Assembly (NCBI GenBank): GCA_947646735.1
Contig: CANTFK010000991.1
Span: 62,001-126,000, forward strand
DNA: 64,000 bases
Direction of reading: 5' to 3'
From: Peronospora farinosa
Lineage: Eukaryota; Oomycota; Peronosporomycetes; Peronosporales; Peronosporaceae
How positions within the stretch are numbered: position 1 is the first letter of the stretch; each line of letters starts with the position of its first letter. Position numbers and translations under genes: made by a program. Below are positions 21,879 through 32,252 of the stretch, in pieces. The notes under the pieces are model-generated. The model was not told the origin of the DNA. It saw only the letters and a list, made by a program, of their open reading frames with translations, and made no database searches.

Positions 21879-23341
21879 AAACAATCAATCGGCTACCAGA
21901 GGTGTTGGTCCCTAAAGACCGGAGTGCGTCGGTCAAGATATCCGCGGTGACGAGATCACGGTTCCCCGTAAGAATATCGGGAGAGGTCATGCAAGAAGAT
22001 GTGGTACAACAACTCCGGATGGATAGTATTCGAGATGCGCAAGAAGAGGAGAGCTGGGTACGCGAGTTGAAGGCATATTTGAATGGAGACTGGAAATACT
22101 TGTCAGTGGAGGCGGCCAGAAACTGCAGCAAAATGTCGGAGGATTACGAGATAAGTGAAGAGGGACTGCTGGTGTACTGCCCCGGCCAGAGAATCAAGGG
22201 AGACGACCGAGACATAACTGCCAGATTGATGATACCTGAGCGTCTCCAGGGCGACGTCTTTCATCATTATCATACGAGTTTGGAAGGCGGCCATCAGGGG
22301 ATCGGGCGTACTTATCATCGGATTAAACGATACTGTCATTGGAGGGGTCTGTTCCGGAGTGTTCAGAAATATGTGGGTCAGTGCATGGATTGTGAGACTG
22401 GAAAAGGGAGACCCACTTTACAAGGGAAGTATCCGGGGAATGTTGAAGCGACGTACCCCTTCCAAATTATCGCGATGGACCACATACCATCTCTCCCCAA
22501 GTCACATAAAGGAAATACGGAACTACTGATCTGGGTCGACCTGTTCACAGGTTATGTGATGGCTAAAGCAAGTGCGTCACGGACAGCCCAGACAGTGGCT
22601 GAGGGATATGAGGAATGCGTTTTCCGCCATTTTGGTGACAGTGAGACGATCCATTACGATCGGGAACCGGGGTTTATGTCGGACTTCTTTCGAGCGTTCA
22701 GTCGTATGGTGGGTCAACGTCAGAGAACGACCATGGCCTACCGACCTCAAGCGAACGGCACTGCGGAGAGAATGGTACAGACTCTAACAAGATCGCTCAA
22801 GATGTACGTAGCCGACGTGGGACAGCGAGACTGGGATGAATACGCGGAACGATTAACGTTCGCGTTAAATACGGTTCAAGACAGAGTACGTGAGGAAACG
22901 CCGTTCTATCTGGTACATGGATGGGATGCTAGGACCACTCTTGAGACTATGTTACCGGTGGTAAACACTTGACGTCGAGAATCAGGACCTCGGAGATGCA
23001 GATATCGGATTCAGAGTCACTATCAGCGAGCAAGAGACCAAGTCAACGAGAATTTACGGGCGGCTAGTCAGGCTCGGGTGCAAGCACAAAATGACGGGAT
23101 AGTCGGCCACGAAATTCATCCAGGGGCCCGGGTATGGCTATATTTAGACCGAGTGAAGGAGGGGTATGCCAAAAAATTGGCCCACCTATGGCACGGACCA
23201 TTCCGAGTCCAGGAGTTAGTCGGAGATCATGCGGTACGTCTGGAGTTACGAGGTACAGAATACAGACTATTCCCAATCGTGCACATCTCCAAGCTCAAGC
23301 CCGTCAGAGAGTTCCCCGAGCGACCTAGCAGCAAGCCATAA
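21752..23341 (+). pseudogene. B integrase
   Basis: The main open block is 21752-22972 (406 codons). The zinc-binding H2C2 region is at about 22263-22400 (HHYHTSLEGGHQGIGRTYHR and CMDCETGKG). The catalytic core is complete: AMDHIPSLPK (Asp), HYDREPGF (Asp) and NGTAERMVQTL (Glu). A stop at 22970 and a frame change separate the C-terminal domain at 23078-23341 (LWHGPFRVQELVG, FPIVHISKLKP). This is among the better preserved parts of B. Confidence 0.82.
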
Positions 23342-23426
23342 GTGGATGGAGCAGATCGAGTTGACTTCGACGAATGTCTGTTACTAAAAGACAGCTGAGT
23401 GCGGGAATTAAGAAGGCGAGGATGGA

Positions 23427-23631
23427 ATCGAGAAAATTTTAGAGAGTCGTACAGGCAAGAAGACTCGGTATGGAAGGCAACAACGAGAATTCCTCGTGCA
23501 ATGGAAGGGACACCCTGACCCCTCGCAGGTGGACGAAGTGAATCTGAATTGCGGAGCCTTGCTCCTAGACTTTGAGCTCAAGAAGAAAAGCCATAACCGT
23601 TTCAAAGTAATGCAAAGCCATGAAAACTAGC
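23427..23631 (+). pseudogene. B chromodomain
   Basis: A short open stretch in the frame opening at 23427 reads IEKILESR, then QQREFLVQWKGHPDPSQV and ends at TAG 23629-23631. I-E-x-I-L followed by F-L-V-Q-W-K-G is the chromodomain signature of gypsy integrases, thought to steer insertion to particular chromatin. It is out of frame with the preceding integrase C-terminus. Confidence 0.7.
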
Positions 23632-24445
23632 GGACTGTACCAAGATTCCTGGAAGGTAGACCTGGGCCTCCTATGGGAGGACCTCGACTTTCACGAGTCC
23701 GATGTATAGAAGAATGAAAAATGAAGAAGGAAGACTGAAAAAGATCACCTGGAAACGGAGTAGAGTATGGCAAAGAAGATGAAAGAGGGACAGACGCACA
23801 AAACCAGAGTCGAAGAAAGCGAATGTTCGTGTTCAAAGAAGACCTAAAAGGGCGTTACCTTTGAGGCAAGGTACCAAAGTTCCAGGATGAGGCACGGAAG
23901 ACAACCGATATTGGGTTAGCCACGGCCACGCAGAATCCAAAATCTGAAGGGCCTCTAGCAGGTCGACTGGATCTGTCTTACCCCTCCTCACGACCAGGGT
24001 ACCAGTATACTACACGGCGGGTTTAAGGAAGATGTCTGAAGAAGGGGTCCAGGAAAATGTCGAGATCACATCGGCCCTTACTCATTTCATCAAAGATAAA
24101 GTCGGTCACCTCCCGCCACGCTTAAGTCGCCCGACTTTGACGCTTCTTCCGCGCGTTGTAACACGACGCAAGGAATGGGTTCGCTCGCGCTTGGTCCTTG
24201 GAGATCCACAGGCAGTGGGACGCCTCTCAGAACGCTTGGCTATGCTCTTCGTCAAACCGTGTGTAGACCGCCGCTAACTGGGCAAACTAGCCAACAGGTC
24301 GGAAGGAAACGGTTGGAATTATAAAACGGTCTGATACCCAAAGTTTAGCAGCCAGCAGTTTCTGGATCATCGGGGGGAAGTTCACTAGTGACTTCTTTCA
24401 CTTGGGAGAACGGTCAATGTTTCCGTCCGAAGGACCGATCCAACC
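23632..24445. other. B region between pol and antisense gene
   Basis: No clear gene. Short frames are present (for example 24032-24277 on +), but I recognise none. Purine-rich stretches occur at about 23700-23860. Confidence 0.4.
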
Positions 24446-25599
24446 TCAAGTTAGATCCAACTGATCGACCAAGTCTTTTTGGGACATTGTTACAATGCAC
24501 CAAGGATTGACAAGGTCGACCGGCCAAGGCGCCACCTCCGCGGCAGAGAAGGTCTTCAGCTGCATGTACCCAAGGATGATGGCATCCTTGGGGAGCGAAC
24601 AAGAATAGGTCGGAAGGGGTGGATTGCCAACCGCAACCTTGGACGCGTCCATTCCCTTCCCTGCGGTCGACTCAGTCTCCGAGTCAGACGTCCCGAACAT
24701 CGCTCGTCTCAGCGAGAGACCGGAAGCCGAGGTGGTTTTCTGGGCAGGAGTAGATGTCGGCGGAAGACTTTAAGAACTTGTACTAGTGGGACGTCGACCA
24801 CTTGGCCAGGGCCGCCCGAAGCGTCTCGCTGTCGTCGCTAAGGTCGTCTTCCGAAGCCTCCAGCATGACAGGAGAGCGGCTGTAAGAGACTCCCGACAGC
24901 GGTATCGCGGATGTGTCGGGTCTCGGAGACTTAAAAAATTTGGTAGGTACGCGGGATGACTTCCGCCTGGACCGTTTACCGATAGCTTTCGTCGGCCTTG
25001 ACGGTGGACATACGGCCGGGGGCGAAGCCGCCGAAGAAGTATCTGGTCCTGGAGGTGGCCCATCGGCAGGAGGTGTGGTCGAGCTCTGCTGCAAGAAAAG
25101 AGTAACGGCTCCGAATTTTGTCGATCTTCCATCGCGGGTGCCTTCTCGCGCTGACGGGCTTCGCGGAGTTGAGCCACCATCCGGTCGTTGTCGTGTAACA
25201 CGCGTCTACCAGGCGCTCACACCGGGCGGCCAATAAGGTGGCAGAAGGGGTGACGACACTTAGTCGACCCTTGCAGTCCTCTATGCGGCGAGTTTGCGCG
25301 TCCACGTTAACTTGCAGTTCCTACAGAGCTACGCGCACGTCGAATGGCGCGGAAGACGAATAGTCGGAGACCGAAGTGGCGAAAGTATCGGCCGACTTGG
25401 TGGGAGGCAAAGCGGTGAAGACAGGAGGACTAGCAACGGCGACAGTTTCGGCAGAACTCAACGGTGAAGATAACAGCCCGAGAAGGTCAGCCAAGGACGC
25501 CTCTTTGAATGGACGGTGAACCGAAGGCGCAGGGAAAACCGAGGTCGGCTCTTTAGATTGTGGGTCAGAACCAGGAGAAGACATGGCATGAAACGACAC
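24446..25599 (-). pseudogene. B antisense gene (aORF), frame-broken
   Basis: Read right to left from a Met at 25599 (or 25584, MSSPGSDPQSKEPTSVFPAP), 113-128 nt inside the 3' LTR. The open blocks are 25599-25321, 25305-24976, 25201-24770, 25094-24783 and 24700-24446. Pieced by position they give a Ser/Pro-rich start, a probable coiled coil (DAQTRRIEDCKGRL, then DNDRMVAQLREARQREKAP), a basic patch (KRSRRKSSRVPTKF) and an acidic Asp/Ser patch. The span is about 384 codons. Position and layout mirror the el1 and el2 antisense genes, but sequence similarity is not obvious. Confidence 0.55.
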
Positions 25600-25712
25600 A
25601 ACTTAGAGATGGACGGCTAACAAAGGGCACAGTAAAAGACTCACGTGACGAAGGAAGTGAAGAAATGCGCGTGCTAAAACCGCTTTACGGCTGAGCAAGT
25701 GCAGGGGTCGGC

Positions 25713-26860
25713 TGTGGTGAAGTGCTGTTTTTGCGATATGGGGACCCCAGAATCCAGTTGGATTCGGAGTATAGACCGTGAGACAGGGAAAAGAGACTAG
25801 AGAGATAGGGATCTCGAGGGGGAGCGACCGTTGGCGTAGAACGATCTGCAAGGTCCACAGAAGAAAACTCAGTATCAGGGTACTAGTTAACCGGTACCGA
25901 AGGAAGTTGACCATGGCCCTTCATTGGTCGACCCGGTTCCTCGTTTTTAGACCCGGGTCCCTCGTCGATAGATATGGTCCCTCATTTAAAGACCTGGGTA
26001 CCTCATCGGTCGACCTGGGTCACTCATCAGTCGACCCGGCCCTTCTTCGGTAGACCCAGTCCCTCCCCATCGGTCGACCTGGGTCAATCATCGGTCGACC
26101 TGGGTCAATCATCGGTAGACCTGGGTCTCTTGTCGGTCGACCTCGGCCCCCTCGGGGTTCAGCCATTCCTAACCAGTTGACACAAGGATCAGAACAGTCG
26201 ACGCAAGTAATCAGAGATTCAGGCAAGGTTAGAGTAAAGGAGTTAAAAGAATAGGACTATATTAAATACTACTCAATTTGCGATCTACGTGGCACGACTC
26301 CGTCGTCACCCAAGAAGAACTTGCTCTAAGCTACCCACCTGTTCCGGGAAGGGATATATTTTGCCCCCCCCCCGTTGAAGACAGTTCCGTGGTTAAGTTC
26401 AAGTGCGAATAGAGCTCCAGGATATATTTGGCCTGTGAGCTCGTTCAAGTAGCAACACTCCCCAAGACACACTATCGATAGCGGTCTCCCTTACCTCACG
26501 GTCCGGGAGCAAAGGAAAGATCAGGTGGTTGATACCCCTGAAACACGAAGGAAAAGGCCAGGAATAAGCTCCCTGAAGAATTTGGCTCTAAGCCCACTCT
26601 CGACAAGGTCGATCGAGTAGCCACTACCGGCCCACCGAGTGAAGCATATCCACTCGAGGCCCCCAGGTCTACCTCCCTCAATGCAGACGTCAACATCTTC
26701 ACCAAGTCTTTCGAAGAGTGCAACCCGCCAGCCGACGGGCACACAAGGTGAGAAGAAGGTTCATACGGGGCATCGGGGTACCCCCTCCGAGAGTCGGCAG
26801 TACGGCACAGTGAGTGGTTTGGGGTCTCATCATACAATTTTGAAAACCCACTCCACCACA
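25713..26860 (+). repeat. 3' LTR of B (1,148 bp)
   Basis: Begins TGTGGTGAAGTGC and ends CCACTCCACCACA. It carries one additional 21-bp GTCGAC unit compared with the left LTR. The sequence just upstream (GCAGGGGTCGGC) is only a weak polypurine tract. Confidence 0.92.
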
Positions 26861-27599
26861 TATTCAACTTTATGGCAGCTCGCTTTAGTTTCCGGCGGGG
26901 GACGCCTCAAGCTCGCTGGATAGGGCTGAACCCATGGACCTTACTTATGCTGGGGATTAAAAAAAGATAACCTTAAAGCTGCATAGTAGCATCGCAAAAC
27001 CGTAGACGTCAGAGCTAGCAAAGCCGTACCCCATTTCAAGCCGGAGGCTGATGTTGCAGGTAAAAACGTCGACTCTAAGTAGGCGCGGGGCGCCCTACTG
27101 GGAAAGAACTAAGTTGTGTTGAACCTATAGGAGGTAAAAGTAAACAGGGCGTAGCCCCAGGTGGTTCTGTGGATGCTTACATGGAACAGGATTACAAGCC
27201 AGGCTTGTTGGCTGAGTCGGCAACCGTTAAAGATCTTGAGAAACCATGTTCAATTCTAATTGACTCAGGGGCGTCAGGTAATTATGTCCGACGTCGTTCC
27301 CTTGAAGGGAGTCATCTGTATACTGAGGCGCTAGAAGCGCAAGAGGGGGACAGTATAACCGTTCGTCTCGCAACAGGTGTACGTGTCACCGTTCCTAAAG
27401 CTCCGTTGAACTTAGGTGTGAAGTTCTTAGACTTCAATAGCGTCGAACGCTGTCTTGTCCTAGATTTGGACTCGAGATATGATCTCATTCTCGGTATGGC
27501 CTGGATGGCACGCCATGAGCCATGGATCGATTGGAGATCCAAAACCTTGAGGGCAACGCGCAATGCCCCTAGCGAAGCTTTGGAAAGTCATGAAATCCA
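26861..27599 (+). pseudogene. el1-related gag/protease fragment
   Basis: 27169-27600 encodes [16 protein letters not shown] and [20 protein letters not shown], almost identical to the el1R protease. Unlike el1R it keeps sequence upstream of the protease, including the gag-pol junction hairpin at 27078-27099. The match to el1R ends within SEALESHE (about 27595), exactly where homology to the inverted-repeat arm begins, so this is a rearrangement joint. The left edge abuts the B LTR without any sign of insertion. Confidence 0.75.
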
Positions 27600-27674
27600 G
27601 TACTTCTTGATTATAACTCATGGTTTTGTTAAAAGTGACGCACAGATTTTAAGAGGAACAAGACGCAGAGTTTC

Positions 27675-27679
27675 TACTG
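27675..27679. repeat. Target-site duplication of el2 (left)
   Basis: TACTG immediately before el2, repeated at 35801-35805 after it. The uninterrupted site (CAGTA on the + strand) is at 48117-48121 in the other arm. Confidence 0.93.
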
Positions 27680-28275
27680 TGTAACAGGGTACCTAGTTAC
27701 ACGTAAACATTAAGTAATATACTTAATGTTTGGTCTTAAAGTATCCATGATTACTTTTGACCAGTCACTTGGGTGCGATACACAAATGTGATCCACCCCC
27801 GTGAATGTGATATCCATTGATGGATTCACATGAGAAGGGATGACGCTAGTTGAAGCTAGGCATCGCGACGTCTCAGAAAGACGTCAGTTGCGATCTTAAA
27901 TCTAGATTTAAGATCATGCGACAGGACACGCTTCTAAAGAGTCGCGTATCCGATCTATATATAAAGCCAATCAGTAGTTAAACATATATTTAGTTATAAT
28001 TAATTAAATATATCTCAGTCTTGAATTTCCTTAAACAGCAACACCACGCACGAGAAGCTGAAAGACTTCTGCGTGTCGTCGGTGTTCTAAGTGTTATGAA
28101 GTTCGTTGCACTCTCGCTTAAGCGAGAGGCAACTGGTGGTACGACTGCTTAAGCAGTCGACCAACCTCCCAACCACCCTCGCACGCGAAGGTAAGACGGT
28201 ATAACCGCTTCCTCGCTTGTGCATAAGGTGTGCGCTAAGTAGCATGAGGCAACTTCATAGAAGTGCCCGTCTACA
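27680..28275 (+). repeat. 5' LTR of el2 (596 bp)
   Basis: TGTAACAGGG...CCCGTCTACA. It is rich in hairpins such as TTAAGTaatatACTTAA, GATCTTAAAT/ATTTAAGATC, CTCGCTTAAGCGAG and GACTGCTTAAGCAGTC. Confidence 0.95.
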
Positions 28276-28277
28276 CT

Positions 28278-28292
28278 TGGTAGCACTAGTAG
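28278..28292 (+). other. Primer-binding site of el2
   Basis: TGGTAGCACTAGTAG, two bases after the LTR. Same core as el1R and el3. Confidence 0.65.
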
Positions 28293-28475
28293 TCCTTCCC
28301 ACGACCCGTCTCTCTGAGCGTGCGTGTGGTTGACATGGTCCTTAATATGGACTGGAGTGACTTCCCTCACCTCTCCCAACATCATAAAGAGTTGGCAGAG
28401 AATATGGCGCAGGGACTCGAAGAACAAGCCCTGGTCAATCTCTTGCATTGTCCTCCTGAGTAACATGTTGCTCAG

Positions 28476-29459
28476 TTGGAGCAATTTGAGTCGTTTGTGT
28501 TCGGACAGCGTAGAAACGCGTCCGAGGTAAACAGCCAAGCCACCGCTGAGTCCATCACTAAGACTCAGGATGAGCTTAGGCTTGAGCAGGCACGTAATGA
28601 GGCGCTCAACAGGGCTGTTGAGACGCTCTCTGCCCGGCCTGCTCAACCGAGGTCCATTCGGACGGACCCTCCAAAGCTCGATGGGACTGTCCCTCACACT
28701 TAAGTACACTGGCTGTTAGCAGTGGAGCAATGTGGAGTGGCGCAGCTCATCGAAGACGACACCAGAATGGTGTCGTATGCCATGTCCAACTTGCGTGGCA
28801 AAGCGTCAGAGTGGGCATACTCTGCGCTGATGGCAAATGCTGATGCATTTCCATCATGGGCGATCTTTAAGTCAAAGATTCGCGCCATGTATCAGCCGCC
28901 TAACAACGAAGTGTTGCTTATGGCGCGCTTCTTTGGAGCACGACAGGCGAAACGCTCTCTGCAAGAATTTGTGCAGGAGATGCGTTCGCTGTCGGCGTCC
29001 ATCAATGGGGAACCGATACCAGAGCGTATCAAGGTAGCCACGTTCATGAATGGACTTAGGCATGGCCCATCGCGTCAGTCCCTTATCAGAAAGGTGCCAG
29101 CGACGATGGAAGAGGCAATTGACATTGCCTTAGTTGAGGAGCAATCCTACAACAGCGCCTCTGCGACAGCCCATAACAGGCCGCCGTCCGAGAAGTCTGA
29201 TGCCACTCCTATGGAGTTAGGCAATGCAGATGTAATCTGCTACAAGTGCGGCAAGCGAGGCCATATGATGACTCGCTGCTATGCCAAAGTAGCTGCTGGT
29301 GCTAAGGCAGCCAGCAAAAGGTCTCCCAACCCAAAGGTAGGTGCGAAAACCGAGCGTCACGACGCAGTGGTTCAGCACCTGCCCACGATGGGTCGGGAAA
29401 TACGGGAGCTCAGTAGGGGCGGGGTGCCCTACTGTCGCGGACTCCGAAGCTACTCCTAA
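28476..29459 (+). pseudogene. el2 gag
   Basis: 28476-28703 is the N-terminal part (FESFVFGQRRNASEVN...) and ends at a TAA. The main frame 28722-29459 carries the gag core (SNLRGKASEWAYSALM, MYQPPNNEVLLMARFFGARQ, QEFVQEMRSLSASI) and the nucleocapsid knuckle CYKCGKRGHMMTRC (C-x2-C-x4-H-x4-C). One frame change at about 28700 is the only lesion. The gag frame overlaps the pol frame by 119 bases (29341-29459), pol being +1 relative to gag. Confidence 0.82.
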
Positions 29460-31398
29460 GTTCAGATTGATCGAACAATTGGGTAGCATAGTCCCTGAGT
29501 TTCCGAAAGGTCGGACCTCAACCCTTTTGGTCTATAGCACTCGAGTACGAGGCTATGACCAAGTGATGACCCTTTTCGTGGATTCGGGTGTATCACAAAA
29601 CTTTGTGAAACTCACGGCTCTAAAAAAGAGACCGGCGAGCTATGAGTCGCTTTGCCAGGATGGCAAGCGAGAAGAGGTGATCGTTCGTTTAGCGAACGGC
29701 GCGCTCGTCAAATCGGAGAGAGTTCAAGTTGAACTCGCCTTCAGTTTCAGTGACTTCTCTTGTAAAGAGAAGTTCACAGTGCTAGGTATGGAGAGTCCGT
29801 ATGACCTCATCCTAGGCATGCCTTGGTTGGCTAAACACCAACCATGGATAGACTGGCGTACACGCACAGTCGCTAGCTCTACGCAAGACACCGGAAAGTA
29901 TGTGCTCTTGCGAGAGGCTTATGTGACTGATGCTGTGTCCAACACAGTCGAGGGTGCGATGACGGTATGTCAATCGACACCAGGAACTACCCAGCTCGAA
30001 AGGAGTGGTGCAGTTAGAAGTGCCCTGACAGAAAGCCAGGTGACACATATTCCTACCCAGGTCGAAAAGACTGGTGTAGTGAATGGGGCGATGACAGGTA
30101 GTCATGAGTCCAATAGTCCTGCACAGAGCCGAGAGCCTGTGGCAGTTGATGGTGGGCTGACAGCAAGTCAAGCGCCACAAGAACCGGCACAGAGCCAAGA
30201 GCCTGGTGCGGTTGGAAGGAGTGCGTTAGTTGAGATAGCAACGACACCTTCCTCCAGGTCAAAAGTCGTGGTGACTCGAAGAACGAGCACCAGACGTATT
30301 AAGACGATCAAGGGCACGTCGAAACGAGTGACCCTTGGATCAGTCTCGGTCCAAGAGGACGGACCTACGAACGAGTTGTTCGAGGTCGTCGAAGACAAAA
30401 TGCCGGAGGCATCCTCAGTTGAGGTGCTCCAACTTTTCTTGGCATCTGCCGAGGAGATAGTAAATCTCTCGGAGATGACGTGGGATCTGTTCCTGTCCGA
30501 ACTAAAGGAAGGAAAGATCTACGAGATAGTCGCACCAGTTCCAGAAGAGAACGTGGTGGACTGTTGCTCTTCATCCACAATGGATGAGAGCGTCTTGGAG
30601 ACCGACAAAAAGAAACGGTTCTCTGCTCAAGGCTGGGATGCCTTGAAAGACAGCCCGCTCTATGACTTTCTGTGGAAAAACCGTAATGTGTTTCCAGCAG
30701 AAGTGCCGAACCGCCTACCGGCCGATAGGGGCATCAGGCACGAAATTGACCTGGAGCCTGGCACCAAGTATTGTGTGACCAGGCAATGGCCGTTGCCGAA
30801 GGAACAAGTCGATTACATCGATGAGTTCTTCGACAAGCGAGCCAAGGTGGGACATGTACGTGAGAGCAAGTCGCCTCACTGCAGCCCGACCTTCTGTGTG
30901 CGTAAAGCCACGGGTGGATGGCGCGTGGTTCATGCTTATAATAAGCTGAACACGGCCACCATTCCAGCTCAAACGCCGATCCCGCGGAAAGATGGCTTGC
31001 TGAATTCCATGGGAAAGTCAACTATCTTTTCCGCGTTGGATCTGAAGGATGGCTACTATCAGGTTCTCATGAGAGATACCGATGTAGCCAAAACGGCAGT
31101 AAGCACCCCAAGCGGTATGCTATGGGAGTGGCTTGTGATGCCACAAGGGTTGAAAAATGCTTCGGCAACATTCAACCGAGTGGTGGCTCACGTGATGCGT
31201 CAGCACCGTGCCTACGCGCCCCATTACTTTGACGATGTATTCGTGCATAGTAGGGCGGAGGACGGTCTGAGCGCGATAGAGTCGCACAAGCGTCATTTAG
31301 ACGCTGTGTTGCAGACTCTGGGTGACGCCCAATTATACGTGAACTTGCAAAAGTGCGATAAGGGGTTCCCGAGATACCTGTACTGGGCTGCATCGTAG
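29341..31398 (+). CDS. el2 protease-linker-reverse transcriptase
   Basis: A 685-codon open frame. Residues about 75-190 are an aspartic protease with FVDSGVSQNFV (D-S-G) and SPYDLILGMPWLAKHQPWID. A repetitive linker follows, with several GAMTGSHESNSPAQSREPV-like units. The RT begins near residue 470 (HEIDLEPGTKYCVTRQWPLP) and has WRVVHAYNKLNTATIPAQTP, LWEWLVMPQGLKNASATFN and an intact catalytic box HYFDDVFVHSRAED. A frameshift at about 31355 (after LQKC) cuts the thumb from the rest. The RT core here is the best preserved in the window. Confidence 0.88.
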   Translation: MRKPSVTTQWFSTCPRWVGKYGSSVGAGCPTVADSEATPKFRLIEQLGSIVPEFPKGRTSTLLVYSTRVRGYDQVMTLFVDSGVSQNFVKLTALKKRPASYESLCQDGKREEVIVRLANGALVKSERVQVELAFSFSDFSCKEKFTVLGMESPYDLILGMPWLAKHQPWIDWRTRTVASSTQDTGKYVLLREAYVTDAVSNTVEGAMTVCQSTPGTTQLERSGAVRSALTESQVTHIPTQVEKTGVVNGAMTGSHESNSPAQSREPVAVDGGLTASQAPQEPAQSQEPGAVGRSALVEIATTPSSRSKVVVTRRTSTRRIKTIKGTSKRVTLGSVSVQEDGPTNELFEVVEDKMPEASSVEVLQLFLASAEEIVNLSEMTWDLFLSELKEGKIYEIVAPVPEENVVDCCSSSTMDESVLETDKKKRFSAQGWDALKDSPLYDFLWKNRNVFPAEVPNRLPADRGIRHEIDLEPGTKYCVTRQWPLPKEQVDYIDEFFDKRAKVGHVRESKSPHCSPTFCVRKATGGWRVVHAYNKLNTATIPAQTPIPRKDGLLNSMGKSTIFSALDLKDGYYQVLMRDTDVAKTAVSTPSGMLWEWLVMPQGLKNASATFNRVVAHVMRQHRAYAPHYFDDVFVHSRAEDGLSAIESHKRHLDAVLQTLGDAQLYVNLQKCDKGFPRYLYWAAS
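29411..29434 (+). promoter_or_regulatory. Gag-pol junction hairpin of el2
   Basis: CAGTAGGG and CCCTACTG form a perfect 8-bp stem with a GC-rich loop inside the gag/pol overlap. Equivalent hairpins occur in el3 (57926-57949) and the fragment at 27078-27099. It is a candidate recoding or structural signal, unproven. Confidence 0.5.
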
Positions 31399-32252
31399 GT
31401 GCACATGGTGTACGAGCAGACCCAGAAAAGATAAAGGCTGTAAAGGAATGTTCAGTATCACAACACGTGAAGGATCTGCGCCAATTCCTTGGGCTCGCTA
31501 ATTACTTGCATAAATGCAGCAAGAATTATGCGGAGCAGACTAAGCCATTGTCTGACCTTTTGAAAAAGGATACAGAATGGACTTGTTCAAAGGAGCAAGA
31601 AGATGAGTTCACTTCAGTGAAGCAATCTCTTGTAGAGGCACCGGTCTTGGCATTGCCAGACGCGGATAAGACCTTTAGCGTCTTCTGCGATGCAAGCATT
31701 TTTGCAATCGGCAGCGCGCTCATGCAGAAGGATGAAAACGGCGTTGACCGTGTCATATCGTATCAGTCTCGGCTTTTAAAAGCTGCCGAGCTGAATTACC
31801 CTGTGCATGACAAGGAGCTACTTTCAATTAAGTATGCCCTTGTGAAGTTTCGAGTGCACCTCTTGGGCACCGAACCTTTTGTGGTTTATAAGGATTACAC
31901 ATCACTGCGGATCGCTATAAATTCACCGCACAGCTCGCCTAGTATGGCGAGATGGCTAACATTCTTCTCTGAATTTAATTTCAAAGTTGAATATAAGCCG
32001 AATAAGTCGAATGTCTTGGCTGACGCGTTATCGCGCAGACCATACTTCGAGGCAAGACACCAAGATAGTGTGTCTCGTGCGAAAGCAAGAGTTGAGTCGT
32101 CAACATTGGCAGCCATGAAGGCCTACCATGTGACGAGCTCAATGGCCTCCGATATCAAGGAGTGTTACAGTCAGGACGAATATTGTCGCCTGCTGTTAGA
32201 TCATTTTGGTGGACGAAAGGTTACCCTTCCGTCGCACTCAAAGCGAAACTAA
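31360..32252 (+). pseudogene. el2 RT thumb and RNase H
   Basis: It continues pol after the frameshift: EIPVLGCIVGAHGVRADPEK at about 31369, then LRQFLGLANYLHKCSKNYAE. RNase H follows with FCDASIFAIGSALMQKD, LNYPVHDKELLSIKYALVKF and VLADALSRRPYF. The usual T-D-H of gypsy RNase H reads YKDYTSLR, so one catalytic-region residue is altered. It ends at a stop (32250) caused by a further frame change. Confidence 0.8.

Larger units (their letters stand above)
14793..26860 (+). mobile_element. B: 12-kb gypsy element with two RNase H domains
   Basis: LTRs at 14793-15925 and 25713-26860 start TGTGGTGAAG and end CTCCACCACA. They enclose gag, protease, RT, RNase H, a second RNase H, integrase, a chromodomain and an antisense gene. 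It is a different lineage from el1/el2/el3, with a different gag, primer site and LTR. The flanks (GCTTG and TATTC) give no target-site duplication. The elA pol that it cuts on the left is not continued on the right. Either the target was deleted, or two B copies recombined. All pol genes have lesions. Confidence 0.88.

Noticed and set aside
24479..24841. 120-codon + strand frame in B
   Set aside because: Lies opposite the broken antisense gene. Arg/Gly-rich composition is typical of a shadow frame.
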